A stretch of 64,000 nucleotides of DNA from Novosphingobium ovatum (GTDB lineage: Bacteria; Pseudomonadota; Alphaproteobacteria; Sphingomonadales; Sphingomonadaceae). This document shows, piece after piece, positions 1 to 8,480 of this stretch. The stretch is from positions 186,001-250,000 of the forward strand of contig NZ_JAAAPO010000003.1 of NCBI RefSeq assembly GCF_009909235.1. Reading direction: 5' to 3'. The position numbers were made by a program, and so were the translations under genes. Below the pieces are notes generated by a model. That model ran no database searches. It had not been told where the DNA came from and saw only the letters and a program-made list of their open reading frames with translations. The first letter of the stretch is position 1, and every line of letters begins with the position of its first letter.

Positions 1-2
1 CC

Positions 3-1763
3 GAACAATGCGATGTGGCCCATGGCCGCGTCAGCCATCAGGGCCGCAGTTTCGGCTTTGGCGAACTGGTGGATGATGCCGCCCGGCTGGCCCCTGTCAG
101 CCCGCCGCCCTTGCGTCCCAACCCGCCACAGGAACACCCGCTGGGCATGCCGCCGGGTGCGCCGCTGGCCTATCCCCGGCTGGACCTGCCGGCAAAGGTC
201 GATGGCACCTATCCCTTTGCCGCCGATATCCGCCTGCCCGGCATGGCCTATGCCGCGCTGGCGCAGGCCCCCCGCGGGATCGAGGCCACGCTGTCTGCCC
301 ATGATGATGCCGCCGCGCGCCGCATTCCCGGCGTGATCGATGTGGTGACGGGCGATGACTGGATCGCGGCGGTGGCCAGCAACAGCCACGCCGCCCAGCA
401 GGCGGTGCAGGCGGCGGCTGCGCGCTTTGTCGTGGTGCACCCGGCCGACAGCGCCCGGATCGACGCGGCGCTGGATCAGGGCGTCAAGACCGGCGATGCT
501 GACGATGTGCTGACCATTGGCGATGCGGCGGGGGTGATCGGGGCCAAGCCGCAATTGTCCTCGCGCTATGACGTGGGGGCGGGGGTCCATGCGCCGCTGG
601 AAACCGCCAGCGTCACCATCCGCCTGTCGGGCAGCCCATGGGGTGGGCGCAAGGCCGAGCTGTGGATGGCCACCCAGACCCCGGAACGCGCGCGCATCGC
701 CGTGGCGCGCGAAATCAATGCCGATGTGCGCGATGTGGTGCTCTATCCGCTGGGCGCGGGCGGCAGTTTCGACGCGCGGCTGGAAAGCGACCATGCCGCG
801 CAGGCCGCGCGCATCGCCGCGCAGGTGCAGCGCCCGGTGCAATTGGTCTGGACCCGCTGGCAAGAGCAATTGGCCGCCCGCCCGCGCGCGCCCGCCGCGA
901 TTGTGGCCGCCGCGCGCACCGATCCGGCCGGGCGGGTGGCGGCGCTGGCCTTGCGGGTGGCGGCGCCTGCCACCAACCGCGAATTTGCCCGCCGCTTCAT
1001 GGATCAGGTCAGCCCCACCGATGGCATCGCGGTACAGGGCGAGCGTGAGTGGATGGCGCTGGAAGACGCGCTGCCGCCGTATGACATCGGCCATCTGGCG
1101 ATCAGCCATGTCCCGGTGGGGATCGGCCTGTCGACCGGACGGATGCGCGGGCAGATGGCGGTGGCTACCAGTTTTGCGGTGGAAAGCCTGATTGACGAGC
1201 TGGCCGTGGCGTCCGCGCGTGAACCTTTGGCCTATCGCATGGCGATGCTGGGCCATGACGCGCGGCTGGCGCAGTGTTTGCAGCGCGTTTCGGCGCTGGC
1301 GCAATGGAACGGCGGGCGCGACGGCAGCGGCGCGGGGCTGGCCTGTTGGCGCATGGGATCGGTGGCAAGCGGGGGCTGCATCGCCGCCATCGCCACCGCC
1401 CGCCGCGACGAGCAGGGCTTGCGCGTGGACCGCATCGCGGCGGTGGCCGACATCGGCCGCATCGTCAATGTCGACATCGCGCGTCAACAGATCGAGGGCG
1501 GGCTGATCTTTGGCATCGCCATGGCGGCCGGTGCCTCCAACCGCTGGGCGGGGGGGCTGCCGGTGGCGCGGCGCTTGTCGCAACTGGGCCTGCCGTTATT
1601 GGCCAATTGCCCCGAAGTCGAGGTTGAACTGATCGCCAGCAACGCCGATCCGTTCGACCCTGGCGAGTTGGGGGCGGTGGTCGCTGCTCCGGCGATCGCC
1701 AATGCGCTGTTTTCGGCCACGGGGGTGCGGATGCGTCGCCTGCCGCTGGCTGTGGAGGAATAG
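3..1763 (+). CDS. Xanthine dehydrogenase family molybdopterin-binding subunit, 5'-truncated by the window edge
   Basis: The reading frame is open to the left edge (bases 3 onward read E-Q-C-D-V-A-H-G) and ends at TAG 1761-1763, so only the last ~586 residues are seen. It resembles the large molybdenum-cofactor subunit of the aldehyde oxidase/isoquinoline 1-oxidoreductase (IorB) type. The N-terminal part carries the family's 'GRSFGFGELVDDAARL' segment, followed by a 'PAKVDGTYPFAADIRLPGMAYA' stretch typical of the first domain. The C-terminal 'GELGAVVAAPAIANAL' supplies the usual active-site Glu in the GE-x-G motif. Such enzymes hydroxylate N-heterocycles or oxidise aldehydes and normally pair with a small 2Fe-2S subunit, which would lie to the left or elsewhere. 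The substrate cannot be told. Its last codons contain the ribosome-binding site of hemH, so the two genes are probably co-transcribed. Confidence 0.85.
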   Translation, partial: EQCDVAHGRVSHQGRSFGFGELVDDAARLAPVSPPPLRPNPPQEHPLGMPPGAPLAYPRLDLPAKVDGTYPFAADIRLPGMAYAALAQAPRGIEATLSAHDDAAARRIPGVIDVVTGDDWIAAVASNSHAAQQAVQAAAARFVVVHPADSARIDAALDQGVKTGDADDVLTIGDAAGVIGAKPQLSSRYDVGAGVHAPLETASVTIRLSGSPWGGRKAELWMATQTPERARIAVAREINADVRDVVLYPLGAGGSFDARLESDHAAQAARIAAQVQRPVQLVWTRWQEQLAARPRAPAAIVAAARTDPAGRVAALALRVAAPATNREFARRFMDQVSPTDGIAVQGEREWMALEDALPPYDIGHLAISHVPVGIGLSTGRMRGQMAVATSFAVESLIDELAVASAREPLAYRMAMLGHDARLAQCLQRVSALAQWNGGRDGSGAGLACWRMGSVASGGCIAAIATARRDEQGLRVDRIAAVADIGRIVNVDIARQQIEGGLIFGIAMAAGASNRWAGGLPVARRLSQLGLPLLANCPEVEVELIASNADPFDPGELGAVVAAPAIANALFSATGVRMRRLPLAVEE

Positions 1764-1764
1764 A

Positions 1765-2778
1765 ATGGACAAGCCCGCCACCCATCCCGCCGCGCCGATT
1801 GGCAAGGTGGGGGTGATGCTGGTCAATCTGGGCACGCCAGAGGCGCCCGAGCCGGGGGCGCTGCGTCGCTATCTGGGGCAGTTCCTGTCCGATCCCCGCG
1901 TGATCGAGATACCGCGCCTGATCTGGTGGCCCATCCTGCACGGCATCATCCTGCGCACGCGTCCGGCCAAATCAGCCCATGCCTACAGTCAGGTGTGGAC
2001 CGCCGACGGATCGCCCCTGGCCGCCATCACCAAGGCGCAGGCAGCCGATCTGCAAACCCGCATGGGGGCCCAAGTGCAGGTGGAATGGGCCATGCGCTAT
2101 GGCCAGCCCAGTGTCGAAAACACGCTGGCGCGGATGAAGGCCGATGGCTGTGACCGCATCCTGATCGCGCCGTTGTACCCGCAATATTGTGGTGCCACCA
2201 CCGCCAGCGTGATGGACGCGCTGGGCGATGGGATGCGGGCGCTGCGCTGGCAACCGGCGATCCGCACCTTGCCGCCCTATTACGACGATGCGCTGCATAT
2301 CGGCGCGTTGCGCGATGATCTGTCGCGGCAACTGGCGGCGCTGCCATTTGGCCCCCGTGTGCTGGTGCTGTCGTTCCATGGCATGCCTGAACGCACGCTG
2401 CATCTGGGCGATCCCTATCACTGCCACTGCCGCAAGACCGCCCGCCTGTTGGCGCAGGCGCTGGCCCCCGATTGGCCCGCGATGCGGGTCGAGGTGGCGT
2501 TCCAGTCGCGTTTTGGCCGGGCCAAATGGCTGGAGCCTTCGACCGAAAGCGTGCTGGCGCGGCTGGGGGCCGAGGGCGCGCAAGGGGTGGTAGTGGCCGC
2601 CCCCGGCTTTGCAGCCGATTGCGTCGAAACGCTGGAGGAACTGGCGATCCGTGGCCGCGAGGTGTTTGAACAGGCCGGCGGCCGCAATTACGCCGTGCTG
2701 GAATGCCTGAACGCGGGCGATGATGGCATGGTGATGATCGAGGGGCTGGTACGGCGCGAATTGCTGGGCTGGGTTTAA
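1765..2778 (+). CDS. hemH: Ferrochelatase
   Basis: 337 residues, the usual bacterial length. It inserts Fe2+ into protoporphyrin IX as the last step of haem synthesis. The N-terminal 'VMLVNLGTPEAPEPGALRRYL' is the family signature. The metal/porphyrin ligand His lies in 'LSFHGMP' (about residue 205) and the partner Glu in 'DCVETLEEL' (about 288). A 'PYHCHCRKTARLL' segment matches the ferrochelatase stretch after the His motif. The start at 1765 is chosen because GGAGG (1754-1758) lies just upstream, inside the end of the preceding gene, and because this Met precedes the conserved N-terminus. It converges on the secreted protein at 2789 with only 10 bp between stops. Confidence 0.97.
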   Translation: MDKPATHPAAPIGKVGVMLVNLGTPEAPEPGALRRYLGQFLSDPRVIEIPRLIWWPILHGIILRTRPAKSAHAYSQVWTADGSPLAAITKAQAADLQTRMGAQVQVEWAMRYGQPSVENTLARMKADGCDRILIAPLYPQYCGATTASVMDALGDGMRALRWQPAIRTLPPYYDDALHIGALRDDLSRQLAALPFGPRVLVLSFHGMPERTLHLGDPYHCHCRKTARLLAQALAPDWPAMRVEVAFQSRFGRAKWLEPSTESVLARLGAEGAQGVVVAAPGFAADCVETLEELAIRGREVFEQAGGRNYAVLECLNAGDDGMVMIEGLVRRELLGWV

Positions 2779-2788
2779 GGCGCGGCGG

Positions 2789-3322
2789 TCAGGGCGCGAC
2801 GCGATAGCCCTGTTTGGCTTGGACCAAGCGCGCGGGCTGGGCTGGCAGGGCGATCTTGAACGTGGCGCCATCATACATCCGCCCGCGGCGGATCAGTTGG
2901 TCGTTGGTCCGCGCCAACTCATAGCAAAACGTCTTATTGGCGATCACCGCGATCTGCGCCTTGGTCATGGCGACCATCTTTTGGTGCAGGGCGGGGCTGG
3001 CCAATATGCCGTGCTGCCAAAATCGGAAGGTAGGGACTTGGCTGAGGTCGATCTTGTGACAGAACTGCCCGTCCTGAATGAACAGATGGGCAGAGGCCTC
3101 CAGCACGATATCCGCCTCGCGATCCATGATGCGCAATTCGCGCATGATCCACCCGCCCTTGCCATCGCTGGTCACGGTGCGCAGGCTGGAGCAGATTTTG
3201 CGCGCGTCATCGGGATTGTCGCATAGCAGCGCGCCATCGCGAAAATCGGCCAGCGGGGCGGGCCACGCGACAGGGCCTGACGCGGCCAGCATGACAGGGG
3301 CAATCAGGGCAATCAGGCTCAT
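2789..3322 (-). CDS. Secreted protein of unknown function, paralogue of the gene at 3425
   Basis: 177 residues with a hydrophobic N-terminus (MSLIALIAPVMLAASG) that looks like a signal peptide, so the product is probably periplasmic. After it come 'LADFRDGALLCDNPDDARKICSS' and several further cysteines (an 'FCHKID' and an 'FCYELA' motif), suggesting disulfides in an oxidising compartment. The neighbouring gene at 3425-3973 encodes a protein of almost equal length with the same ordered motifs, so the two are a tandem duplication. I do not recognise a named family and assign no function. The stop is TGA at 2789-2791. Confidence 0.75.
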   Translation of the reverse strand: MSLIALIAPVMLAASGPVAWPAPLADFRDGALLCDNPDDARKICSSLRTVTSDGKGGWIMRELRIMDREADIVLEASAHLFIQDGQFCHKIDLSQVPTFRFWQHGILASPALHQKMVAMTKAQIAVIANKTFCYELARTNDQLIRRGRMYDGATFKIALPAQPARLVQAKQGYRVAP

Positions 3323-3424
3323 GTGCTTGCTCGATCGGTGGTGTGTCCAAGAGTGAATACACGATGAGGCCTGTCGGCGGTTTAGGCCCCCTATGTGTGT
3401 TCGTCCCTATGGCGGGCGCAAGGC

Positions 3425-3973
3425 CTATGGCAGCAGGCGATAGTCCGTGTTGGCCGGCAGCACCGCTGCGGCGCGCGGCGGTTTGGTCAGGCTGCCCTGT
3501 GGTCCATAGAGTGTCAGGAAGCGCATCACCACATCGCCTTTGCGTATCAGGCGCGTGCACACATCCCGGTCCATGATCAGGGACAATAGCGGGCGGGTCC
3601 GTTCAAAAACGGCCTGACGCTCGGCGCCGGCCAACAGGCGGCCATTGTCATGCACCACCTGCGATTGGCGCAATTCTTCGGTCAGGTGATAGCAATACAT
3701 CTGATCGCGCAGAAACAACGGGGCAGCCAGCGCTACCGTCAGATTGTTGGTCGGCTCGATCCGCCCTTCTATATGCAAAACCCATCGCCCGCCCGATGCG
3801 GCTTTGACCCGCGAGATGGACCAGCACAAGTGGCGTTGCGGATCTGGGCGGTCGCACACGACCTGCCCGTTGCGGAATTCGGCCAGCGCGGGCGGCATTG
3901 CGGGTGCGGCGGGCAGCGGCGTTGCGGCTGCCATGGCCATGGGCAGGGAGAGGGCCAGGATGCTCATGCGCAA
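3425..3973 (-). CDS. Secreted protein of unknown function, paralogue of the gene at 2789
   Basis: 182 residues with a signal-peptide-like start (MRMSILALSLPMAMAAATPLPAAPA). The mature part opens with 'LAEFRNGQVVCDRPDPQRHLCWS', the same pattern (LAxFRxGxxxCDxPDxxxxxC) as the protein at 2789. Later 'MYCYHL' and 'DVCTRLIRKGDVVM' correspond to 'QFCHKI' and 'TFCYELARTNDQLIRRG' of the paralogue, and both end near 'YRxxP'. The four aligned cysteines suggest two conserved disulfides. The two genes are on the same strand, 102 bp apart, and may be co-transcribed with this one first. No known family is recognised. Confidence 0.75.
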   Translation of the reverse strand: MRMSILALSLPMAMAAATPLPAAPAMPPALAEFRNGQVVCDRPDPQRHLCWSISRVKAASGGRWVLHIEGRIEPTNNLTVALAAPLFLRDQMYCYHLTEELRQSQVVHDNGRLLAGAERQAVFERTRPLLSLIMDRDVCTRLIRKGDVVMRFLTLYGPQGSLTKPPRAAAVLPANTDYRLLP

Positions 3974-4074
3974 AGAGGCTACAGCCTGCGCCTTGCGGTT
4001 TGGGTGATGGCTGTCCCCGGCAATCCCCCTATGCCTGCGCCTGCCCTATGCCTGTGGCCAAGAGCCGCGCAGGG

Positions 4075-4257
4075 TCAAAAATCCCACGCGATCCCCTTGC
4101 GGGTGAAATCGCCGTAACGGGTGGGGGACAGGCCCTCGGGGTCTTCCTCGTCCTTGGGGGCGGCGGGGGCGGGGACGGGATCGTTGGTCCAATGGGCGGG
4201 CTTGGTAAAGCCTGTGGGGCGCTGCGTGGCGCGCGGGCGGGAGGAATCTTGCGTCAT
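4075..4257 (-). CDS. DUF1674 protein (succinate dehydrogenase assembly factor 4 family)
   Basis: 60 residues from the Met at 4257 (MTQDSSRPRATQRP). The C-terminus 'DPEGLSPTRYGDFTRKGIAWDF' is the diagnostic DUF1674/SDHAF4 motif (DPxGxxPTRYGDWxxKGxxxDF), here with Phe instead of the common Trp. SDHAF4 homologues help assemble the flavoprotein subunit of succinate dehydrogenase; a role in this bacterium is inferred by family only. The upstream extension to 4356 in the same frame overlaps the start of rsmB and has no family similarity, so the shorter start is preferred. It is divergent from rsmB, with 80 bp between starts. Confidence 0.8.
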   Translation of the reverse strand: MTQDSSRPRATQRPTGFTKPAHWTNDPVPAPAAPKDEEDPEGLSPTRYGDFTRKGIAWDF

Positions 4258-4337
4258 GGGCGACAGATGGGCGCAGGGGCCACGGAATGCAAGCCGCCCG
4301 ATTTGGCGATTTCCGTGCAATGCTGTAGGGGGCGGCG

Positions 4338-5639
4338 ATGAAGCCAGTCCAGCCACCCCACTCGTCGCGCCGCTATAACACCAGCCGTCCCACGCGCCAG
4401 CCCCGCCCGCAACCAGCCGAGGTCGCGGGTCTTGCCCCGCGCAAGGCGGCGTTGCGGATGGTCGATGCCGTGCTGCGCCGGGGTGAGACGCTGGATAATG
4501 CGGTGCCTTCGGCCTGTCAGGGACTGGGGCTGGGCGCGGACCGGGCGCTGGCCCGCGCGCTGGCGGCCGAGGCCTTGCGCTGGATGGTGGATCTGGACGC
4601 GTTGATCGACAGCGCCACGCAGCAGGTCCTGCCCGAGGACGCCAAGCCGCGCGCGGTGTTGCGCCTGATGCTGGCGGGCTGGCTGCGGCTGGACACGCCG
4701 CCCCATGCCGTGGTTGCCACCGGGCTGGAACTGTTGTCGGGCGGGCCGCGCCGTTTGGCGCATGGCGTGTTTTCGGCGCTGGTGCGCCGCGGGGTAGGCC
4801 TGCCCGATGCGCCCACCTTGCCCACGGCCGTTGCCGAGCGCTGGGCCGAACGCGCAGCGCCGATCGCCGCTGGGCTTGCCGTGCCGCCGCCGCTGGACAT
4901 TTCGGCGCGCGCCGAGGCGCTTGTGCCCGAAGGCGTCAGCCTGATGCCCGGCCATGTGCGCTGCGGGCGCGGCGATGCGGTCGAAACGCTGGCCGGGTAT
5001 GAGGCCGGGGGGTGGTGGGTGCAGGATCTGGCGGCCGCTTTGCCCGCGCGGCTGGTCGGCGCGCCGCCCCGCGCGGGGGCGCGGGTGCTGGACCTGTGCG
5101 CCGCGCCGGGAGGCAAAACGATGCAATTGGCCGCAGCCGGGTGGGATGTGACCGCGCTGGACGCCAGTCCGCGCCGGTTGGAACGGGTGGCCGCCAATCT
5201 GAAGCGCACCGGATTGCAGGCGGCGATGGTGGCGGGGGACGCGATGCAATGGACGCCGGACGCGCCGTTTGACGCGATCCTGATTGATGCGCCCTGCACC
5301 GCCACGGGCACCTGCCGCCGCCACCCCGATGTGTTGCACCGCATCGGCCCGCGCCAGATCGCCGAAATGGCCGAGATCCAGCAGGCGATGCTGGCCCGCG
5401 CGGCGGGCTGGTTGGCGCCGGGCGGGCGGCTGGTCTATGCCGTCTGCTCGCTGGAACGGGCCGAGGGCGAGGATCAGGCCGAGGCGTTTACCGCGCTGCG
5501 CCCCGACCCGATCACCGCTGATGAACTGCCGCAGGGGCTGACCCCGACGGCGCAGGGGTGGTTGCGCACCGATCCGGGGATGCTGGCCGATCAGGGCGGG
5601 CTGGACGGGTTCTTCGTCGCGCGCTGGCGGGCGGGCTAA
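4338..5639 (+). CDS. rsmB: 16S rRNA (cytosine-C5)-methyltransferase RsmB-type (NOL1/NOP2/Sun family)
   Basis: 433 residues, matching E. coli RsmB in size. The N-terminal third (about 30-165) is the NusB-like RNA-binding domain. The Rossmann methyltransferase domain follows, with the SAM-binding motif 'VLDLCAAPGGKTMQLAA', then 'DAILIDAPCTATGTCRRHPD' (first Cys about residue 320) and 'VYAVCSLERAEGEDQ' (nucleophilic Cys about residue 370). In this family the second Cys forms the covalent RNA adduct and the first releases it; E. coli RsmB makes m5C967 of 16S rRNA. The protein ends with 'GGLDGFFVARW', also typical. The N-terminal ~35 residues are basic and Pro/Arg-rich, longer than in E. coli. Confidence 0.92.
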   Translation: MKPVQPPHSSRRYNTSRPTRQPRPQPAEVAGLAPRKAALRMVDAVLRRGETLDNAVPSACQGLGLGADRALARALAAEALRWMVDLDALIDSATQQVLPEDAKPRAVLRLMLAGWLRLDTPPHAVVATGLELLSGGPRRLAHGVFSALVRRGVGLPDAPTLPTAVAERWAERAAPIAAGLAVPPPLDISARAEALVPEGVSLMPGHVRCGRGDAVETLAGYEAGGWWVQDLAAALPARLVGAPPRAGARVLDLCAAPGGKTMQLAAAGWDVTALDASPRRLERVAANLKRTGLQAAMVAGDAMQWTPDAPFDAILIDAPCTATGTCRRHPDVLHRIGPRQIAEMAEIQQAMLARAAGWLAPGGRLVYAVCSLERAEGEDQAEAFTALRPDPITADELPQGLTPTAQGWLRTDPGMLADQGGLDGFFVARWRAG

Positions 5640-5667
5640 CCCGCCCGTTGGGCCCTGGGGCCGGCGC

Positions 5668-6333
5668 TTACTTGGCGGCCGGCTTTTCCGGGGCGACGGT
5701 GATGCGCAGCGTCTCGCCCGAATTGCCCGGGAAGCCGGTGAACATCGCCTGCACCAGATTGGGCACCAGCCATTGCAGCTTGTTCGAGGGGGAGAGCGCC
5801 TCGGCGCGGCCTTCGAACAGGCGCTGGGTGTTGCGGTCCTCGATCTTCAGGCTGATGTGGCTGGCATAGACGGTGTAGCTGTCGATGCGGCGATCATTGA
5901 ACGGATCGTGCCAGCCCCAACCCCACGCGCCCGGCATATAGCCATACCCATAGCCATAGCGCCCATGCGGGGCATAGCCGTACCATGGGCTCCAGAACGG
6001 ATCGGCAAAGGGCGAGGACTGGACCATCGTGCGCCCCTTGTCCACGCCATAGGCAAAGCGCACGATCAGCGTGGCGGCATCGGGGCTGGCGGCCGGAGCA
6101 TAGCCCTTGCGCGAGAGTTCGGTGGCGACATCGCGGGCATATTGGGCAAATTCGATCCCGCCCGCCAGCGCCGGATCATCCGGCACGATGGCAAAGCTTT
6201 GCCCCTGTGGCGCAGGCAATTGCGTCTGGAACCGGGTGACGCGGGTTTCCAGCCCCGTGGCACAGGCCGACAGGCCCAGCGCCAGCAGGCCCGCCACTGC
6301 TGCCTTGATCAAACGCGATGCGACGCCGTTCAT
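5668..6333 (-). CDS. DUF4136-type lipoprotein
   Basis: 221 residues from the Met at 6333 (MNGVASRLIKAAVAGLLALGLSAC). The lipobox L-S-A-C gives a lipid-anchored mature protein starting at about Cys 24. The body, 'TRVTRFQTQL...FAIVPDDPALAGGIEFAQYARDVATELSRKGYAP' with 'LIVRFAYGVDKG' and 'SHISLKIEDRNTQRLFEGRA', matches the DUF4136 family of envelope lipoproteins of unknown function. A central Gly/Tyr/Trp-rich stretch (WYGYAPHGRYGYGYGYMPGA) is low complexity. The start was chosen for GGAG about 9 bp upstream; the longer frame to 6369 would hide the signal peptide. It converges on rsmB. Confidence 0.82.
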   Translation of the reverse strand: MNGVASRLIKAAVAGLLALGLSACATGLETRVTRFQTQLPAPQGQSFAIVPDDPALAGGIEFAQYARDVATELSRKGYAPAASPDAATLIVRFAYGVDKGRTMVQSSPFADPFWSPWYGYAPHGRYGYGYGYMPGAWGWGWHDPFNDRRIDSYTVYASHISLKIEDRNTQRLFEGRAEALSPSNKLQWLVPNLVQAMFTGFPGNSGETLRITVAPEKPAAK

Positions 6334-6443
6334 GTTCTTGCTCCGCCAAAGCCGGGTTGCGGCCATCACGCCATCTGCGCGCGCAACACCGCTATCGTCA
6401 AGCAGGTTGCGCGCGACAGGCTGAACCGAGGTTGAATGGGGCC

Positions 6444-6493
6444 GGTTTAGCCGCGCAACAATCCCCCGCGCGGTTTATCCGCGCAACAATCCC
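6444..6493. repeat. Tandem duplication of the trpS 3' end (two 22-bp copies, 28-bp period)
   Basis: Bases 6444-6465 and 6472-6493 are identical except for one position (GGTTTAGCCGCG... versus GGTTTATCCGCG...). On the minus strand the inner copy encodes the last trpS codons (G-L-L-R-G) and its stop; the outer copy repeats them downstream of the stop. It looks like a small local duplication that left the gene product intact. Confidence 0.8.
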
Positions 6494-7494
6494 AGCGCGT
6501 CATATGCGGCCGCCAGTGTCGGGGCGGCGGCGGCGCGGGCCTTTTGCGCGCCCTTGCGCAGGATCGCGTCCAGCGCGTCGCGATCATGGCGCAGGTCGTT
6601 GAACCGGGCGTTGATGGGCGAGAGCTTCTCGACCAGCAATTCGCCCAGCGCCGGCTTGAAAGCGCCAAAACCCTTGCCGCCGAAATCGGCCAGCACCTGC
6701 GCCTGGCTGACGCCTGCCATCACGGCATAGATGCCCACCAGATTGCGCGCCTCGGGACGGCCCTCCAACCCTTCGATCTCGCTGGGCAGCGGTTCGGGGT
6801 CGGTCTTAGCCTTCTTCACCTTGGACATGATCGTGTCGGCATCATCCGTCAGGTTGATGCGGCTCATGTCGCTGGGGTCGGATTTGGACATCTTGTTGCT
6901 GCCATCGCGCAGGGACATGATGCGCGCGGCCTCGGGCGGGATGATCGGGGCCGGCTGGACAAACAGCGGCTTGTCCTCGGGGCAGAAGTCATTGTTGAAC
7001 TTTTGCGCGATGTCGCGGGCCAGTTCCAGATGCTGCTTCTGGTCCTCGCCGACGGGGACGTGGGTGGCCTGATACAGCAACACGTCGGCGGCCTGCAGCA
7101 CCGGATAGGTGTACAGCGCGACCGAAACCGAGTCCCGGTTCTTGCCCGCCTTGTCCTTGAACTGGGTCATGCGGCTGAGCCAGCCCATGCGCGCCGTGCC
7201 GTTCAGCAGCCATTGCAGTTCGGCATGGGCAGGGACCTGCGTCTGGTTGAACAGGGTGGATTTGTCCGGGTCCACGCCACAGGCCACCAGCGCGGCGGTC
7301 ATCTCACGCGTGTTGGCCGACAGGGCGGCCGGATCATGCGGCATGCTGATCGCGTGCAGGTCGGCCAGAAAAAAGAAGCATTCGCCACCCGAAGCTGCAG
7401 CATCGTTCTGCATCGCCACCCAATTGCGGATCGCCCCCAGATAATTGCCAAGGTGGAGATTGCCCGTGGGCTGAATGCCGGAAACGATGCGCAT
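6475..7494 (-). CDS. trpS: Tryptophanyl-tRNA synthetase
   Basis: 339 residues, a normal length for bacterial TrpRS (class Ic). The start at 7494 gives '[21 protein letters not shown]', with the HIGH-equivalent '[10 protein letters not shown]' at 11-20. 'SNKMSKSD' at about 199-206 is the KMSKS loop. 'ADLHAIS', '[17 protein letters not shown]' and '[15 protein letters not shown]' are further family blocks. It charges tRNA-Trp. No strong ribosome-binding site precedes this ATG; an in-frame ATG at 7509 adds five residues and is a possible alternative. The last codons and stop are partly duplicated just downstream (see the repeat at 6444-6493). It is divergent from the outer-membrane protein gene at 7668. 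Confidence 0.96.
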   Translation of the reverse strand: MRIVSGIQPTGNLHLGNYLGAIRNWVAMQNDAAASGGECFFFLADLHAISMPHDPAALSANTREMTAALVACGVDPDKSTLFNQTQVPAHAELQWLLNGTARMGWLSRMTQFKDKAGKNRDSVSVALYTYPVLQAADVLLYQATHVPVGEDQKQHLELARDIAQKFNNDFCPEDKPLFVQPAPIIPPEAARIMSLRDGSNKMSKSDPSDMSRINLTDDADTIMSKVKKAKTDPEPLPSEIEGLEGRPEARNLVGIYAVMAGVSQAQVLADFGGKGFGAFKPALGELLVEKLSPINARFNDLRHDRDALDAILRKGAQKARAAAAPTLAAAYDALGLLRG

Positions 7495-7667
7495 GGGATG
7501 TGATTCCATTGGTGACTGAACTGATCGGGGCGATGCCCGCTGGCCACAGGATGCGCAAGAGGCTTGACGTCGCAATTCGGCAGTTGCTGCGGTTTGAAGC
7601 ATTGCCTACGCGTTCAGCCGGATCCAGCCTTAGGCTAGAATTCGGCAAGTTTTGGCATCAGGGGCGG

Positions 7668-8480
7668 ATGATGAAGAGCCTGTTCACCCGTGCGGCGCTG
7701 CTGGGCGCCAGTGTCATCGCCTTTGGCGCGGCCGCTTCGGCCCATGCCGAGGAGCGCCCGTTCTGTTCGGGACGGCCGGGCATGGGCACCTCGCCCTGCG
7801 CCTTGTCGCCGGGGCGGGTGATGCTGGAAACGGGCGTCGACTGGCAACGGATCGAGGACGACACTGGCCTCCATGACACCACCGCTTTTGGTCAGGCGAT
7901 CCTGCGGGTGGGGGTGACCTCCACCATGGAACTGAACGTGGGTTGGAATGGCTTTACCACTCTGCGCGACCGTGATCAGTCCGGCGAAGTGGCGGTGGAC
8001 CATGGTGCGGCCGATGCCTTGATTGCGCTGAAATACAATCTGAAAAACCCCGATGGATCGGGCGTGTCGATTGCCCTGTATCCGTTCCTGACGGTGCCTG
8101 TGGGCAAACGCGGCATCGGGTTGGAACATATGTCGGCGGGGCTGGTGGTGCCGGTTACCTTGCCCCTGCCGCATGAATTCAGCCTGGATATCCAGCCGCA
8201 GATCAGCGCCGTGGTGGACGATACCAGCACCGGGCACAATATCACCTGGGGGACGACCGTCACGCTGGCCCGCCCCGTCACCGCGCGCCTGACGTTGCAG
8301 GCAGAGGTCGGCTGGCAGCGCGTGGAAACCGTCGAGCGCGGAGAATCGACCGCCTATGTCGGGTTTGCCGGTGGCTATATGTTGACGCCGCGTTTGCAAC
8401 TGGATGTCGGGATCAACCTGCGCCTGTTGGGGCAGGTGGCCGATCATCAGGTGTTCTTTGGCATGTCGCGCCTGTTTTAA
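7668..8480 (+). CDS. Outer-membrane 'transporter' family protein (PF13557-like beta-barrel)
   Basis: 270 residues starting MMKSLFTRAALLGASVIAFGAAASAHAEE, a clear signal peptide with cleavage near AHA-EE. The mature part contains 'CALSPGRVMLETGVDWQ', 'LRVGVTSTMELNVGWNGF', 'DALIALKYNLKNPDGSGVSIALYPFLTVPVG' and a series of alternating beta-strand segments ending in 'MSRLF'. The terminal Phe is the usual outer-membrane barrel sorting signal. This pattern fits the 'MetA-pathway of phenol degradation/transporter' family; no substrate can be assigned. The start could be 7668 or 7671 (ATGATG). The much longer frame to 7500 runs into the trpS leader and is rejected. Its stop shares the TTAA tetranucleotide with the murJ stop on the other strand. 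Confidence 0.8.
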   Translation: MMKSLFTRAALLGASVIAFGAAASAHAEERPFCSGRPGMGTSPCALSPGRVMLETGVDWQRIEDDTGLHDTTAFGQAILRVGVTSTMELNVGWNGFTTLRDRDQSGEVAVDHGAADALIALKYNLKNPDGSGVSIALYPFLTVPVGKRGIGLEHMSAGLVVPVTLPLPHEFSLDIQPQISAVVDDTSTGHNITWGTTVTLARPVTARLTLQAEVGWQRVETVERGESTAYVGFAGGYMLTPRLQLDVGINLRLLGQVADHQVFFGMSRLF

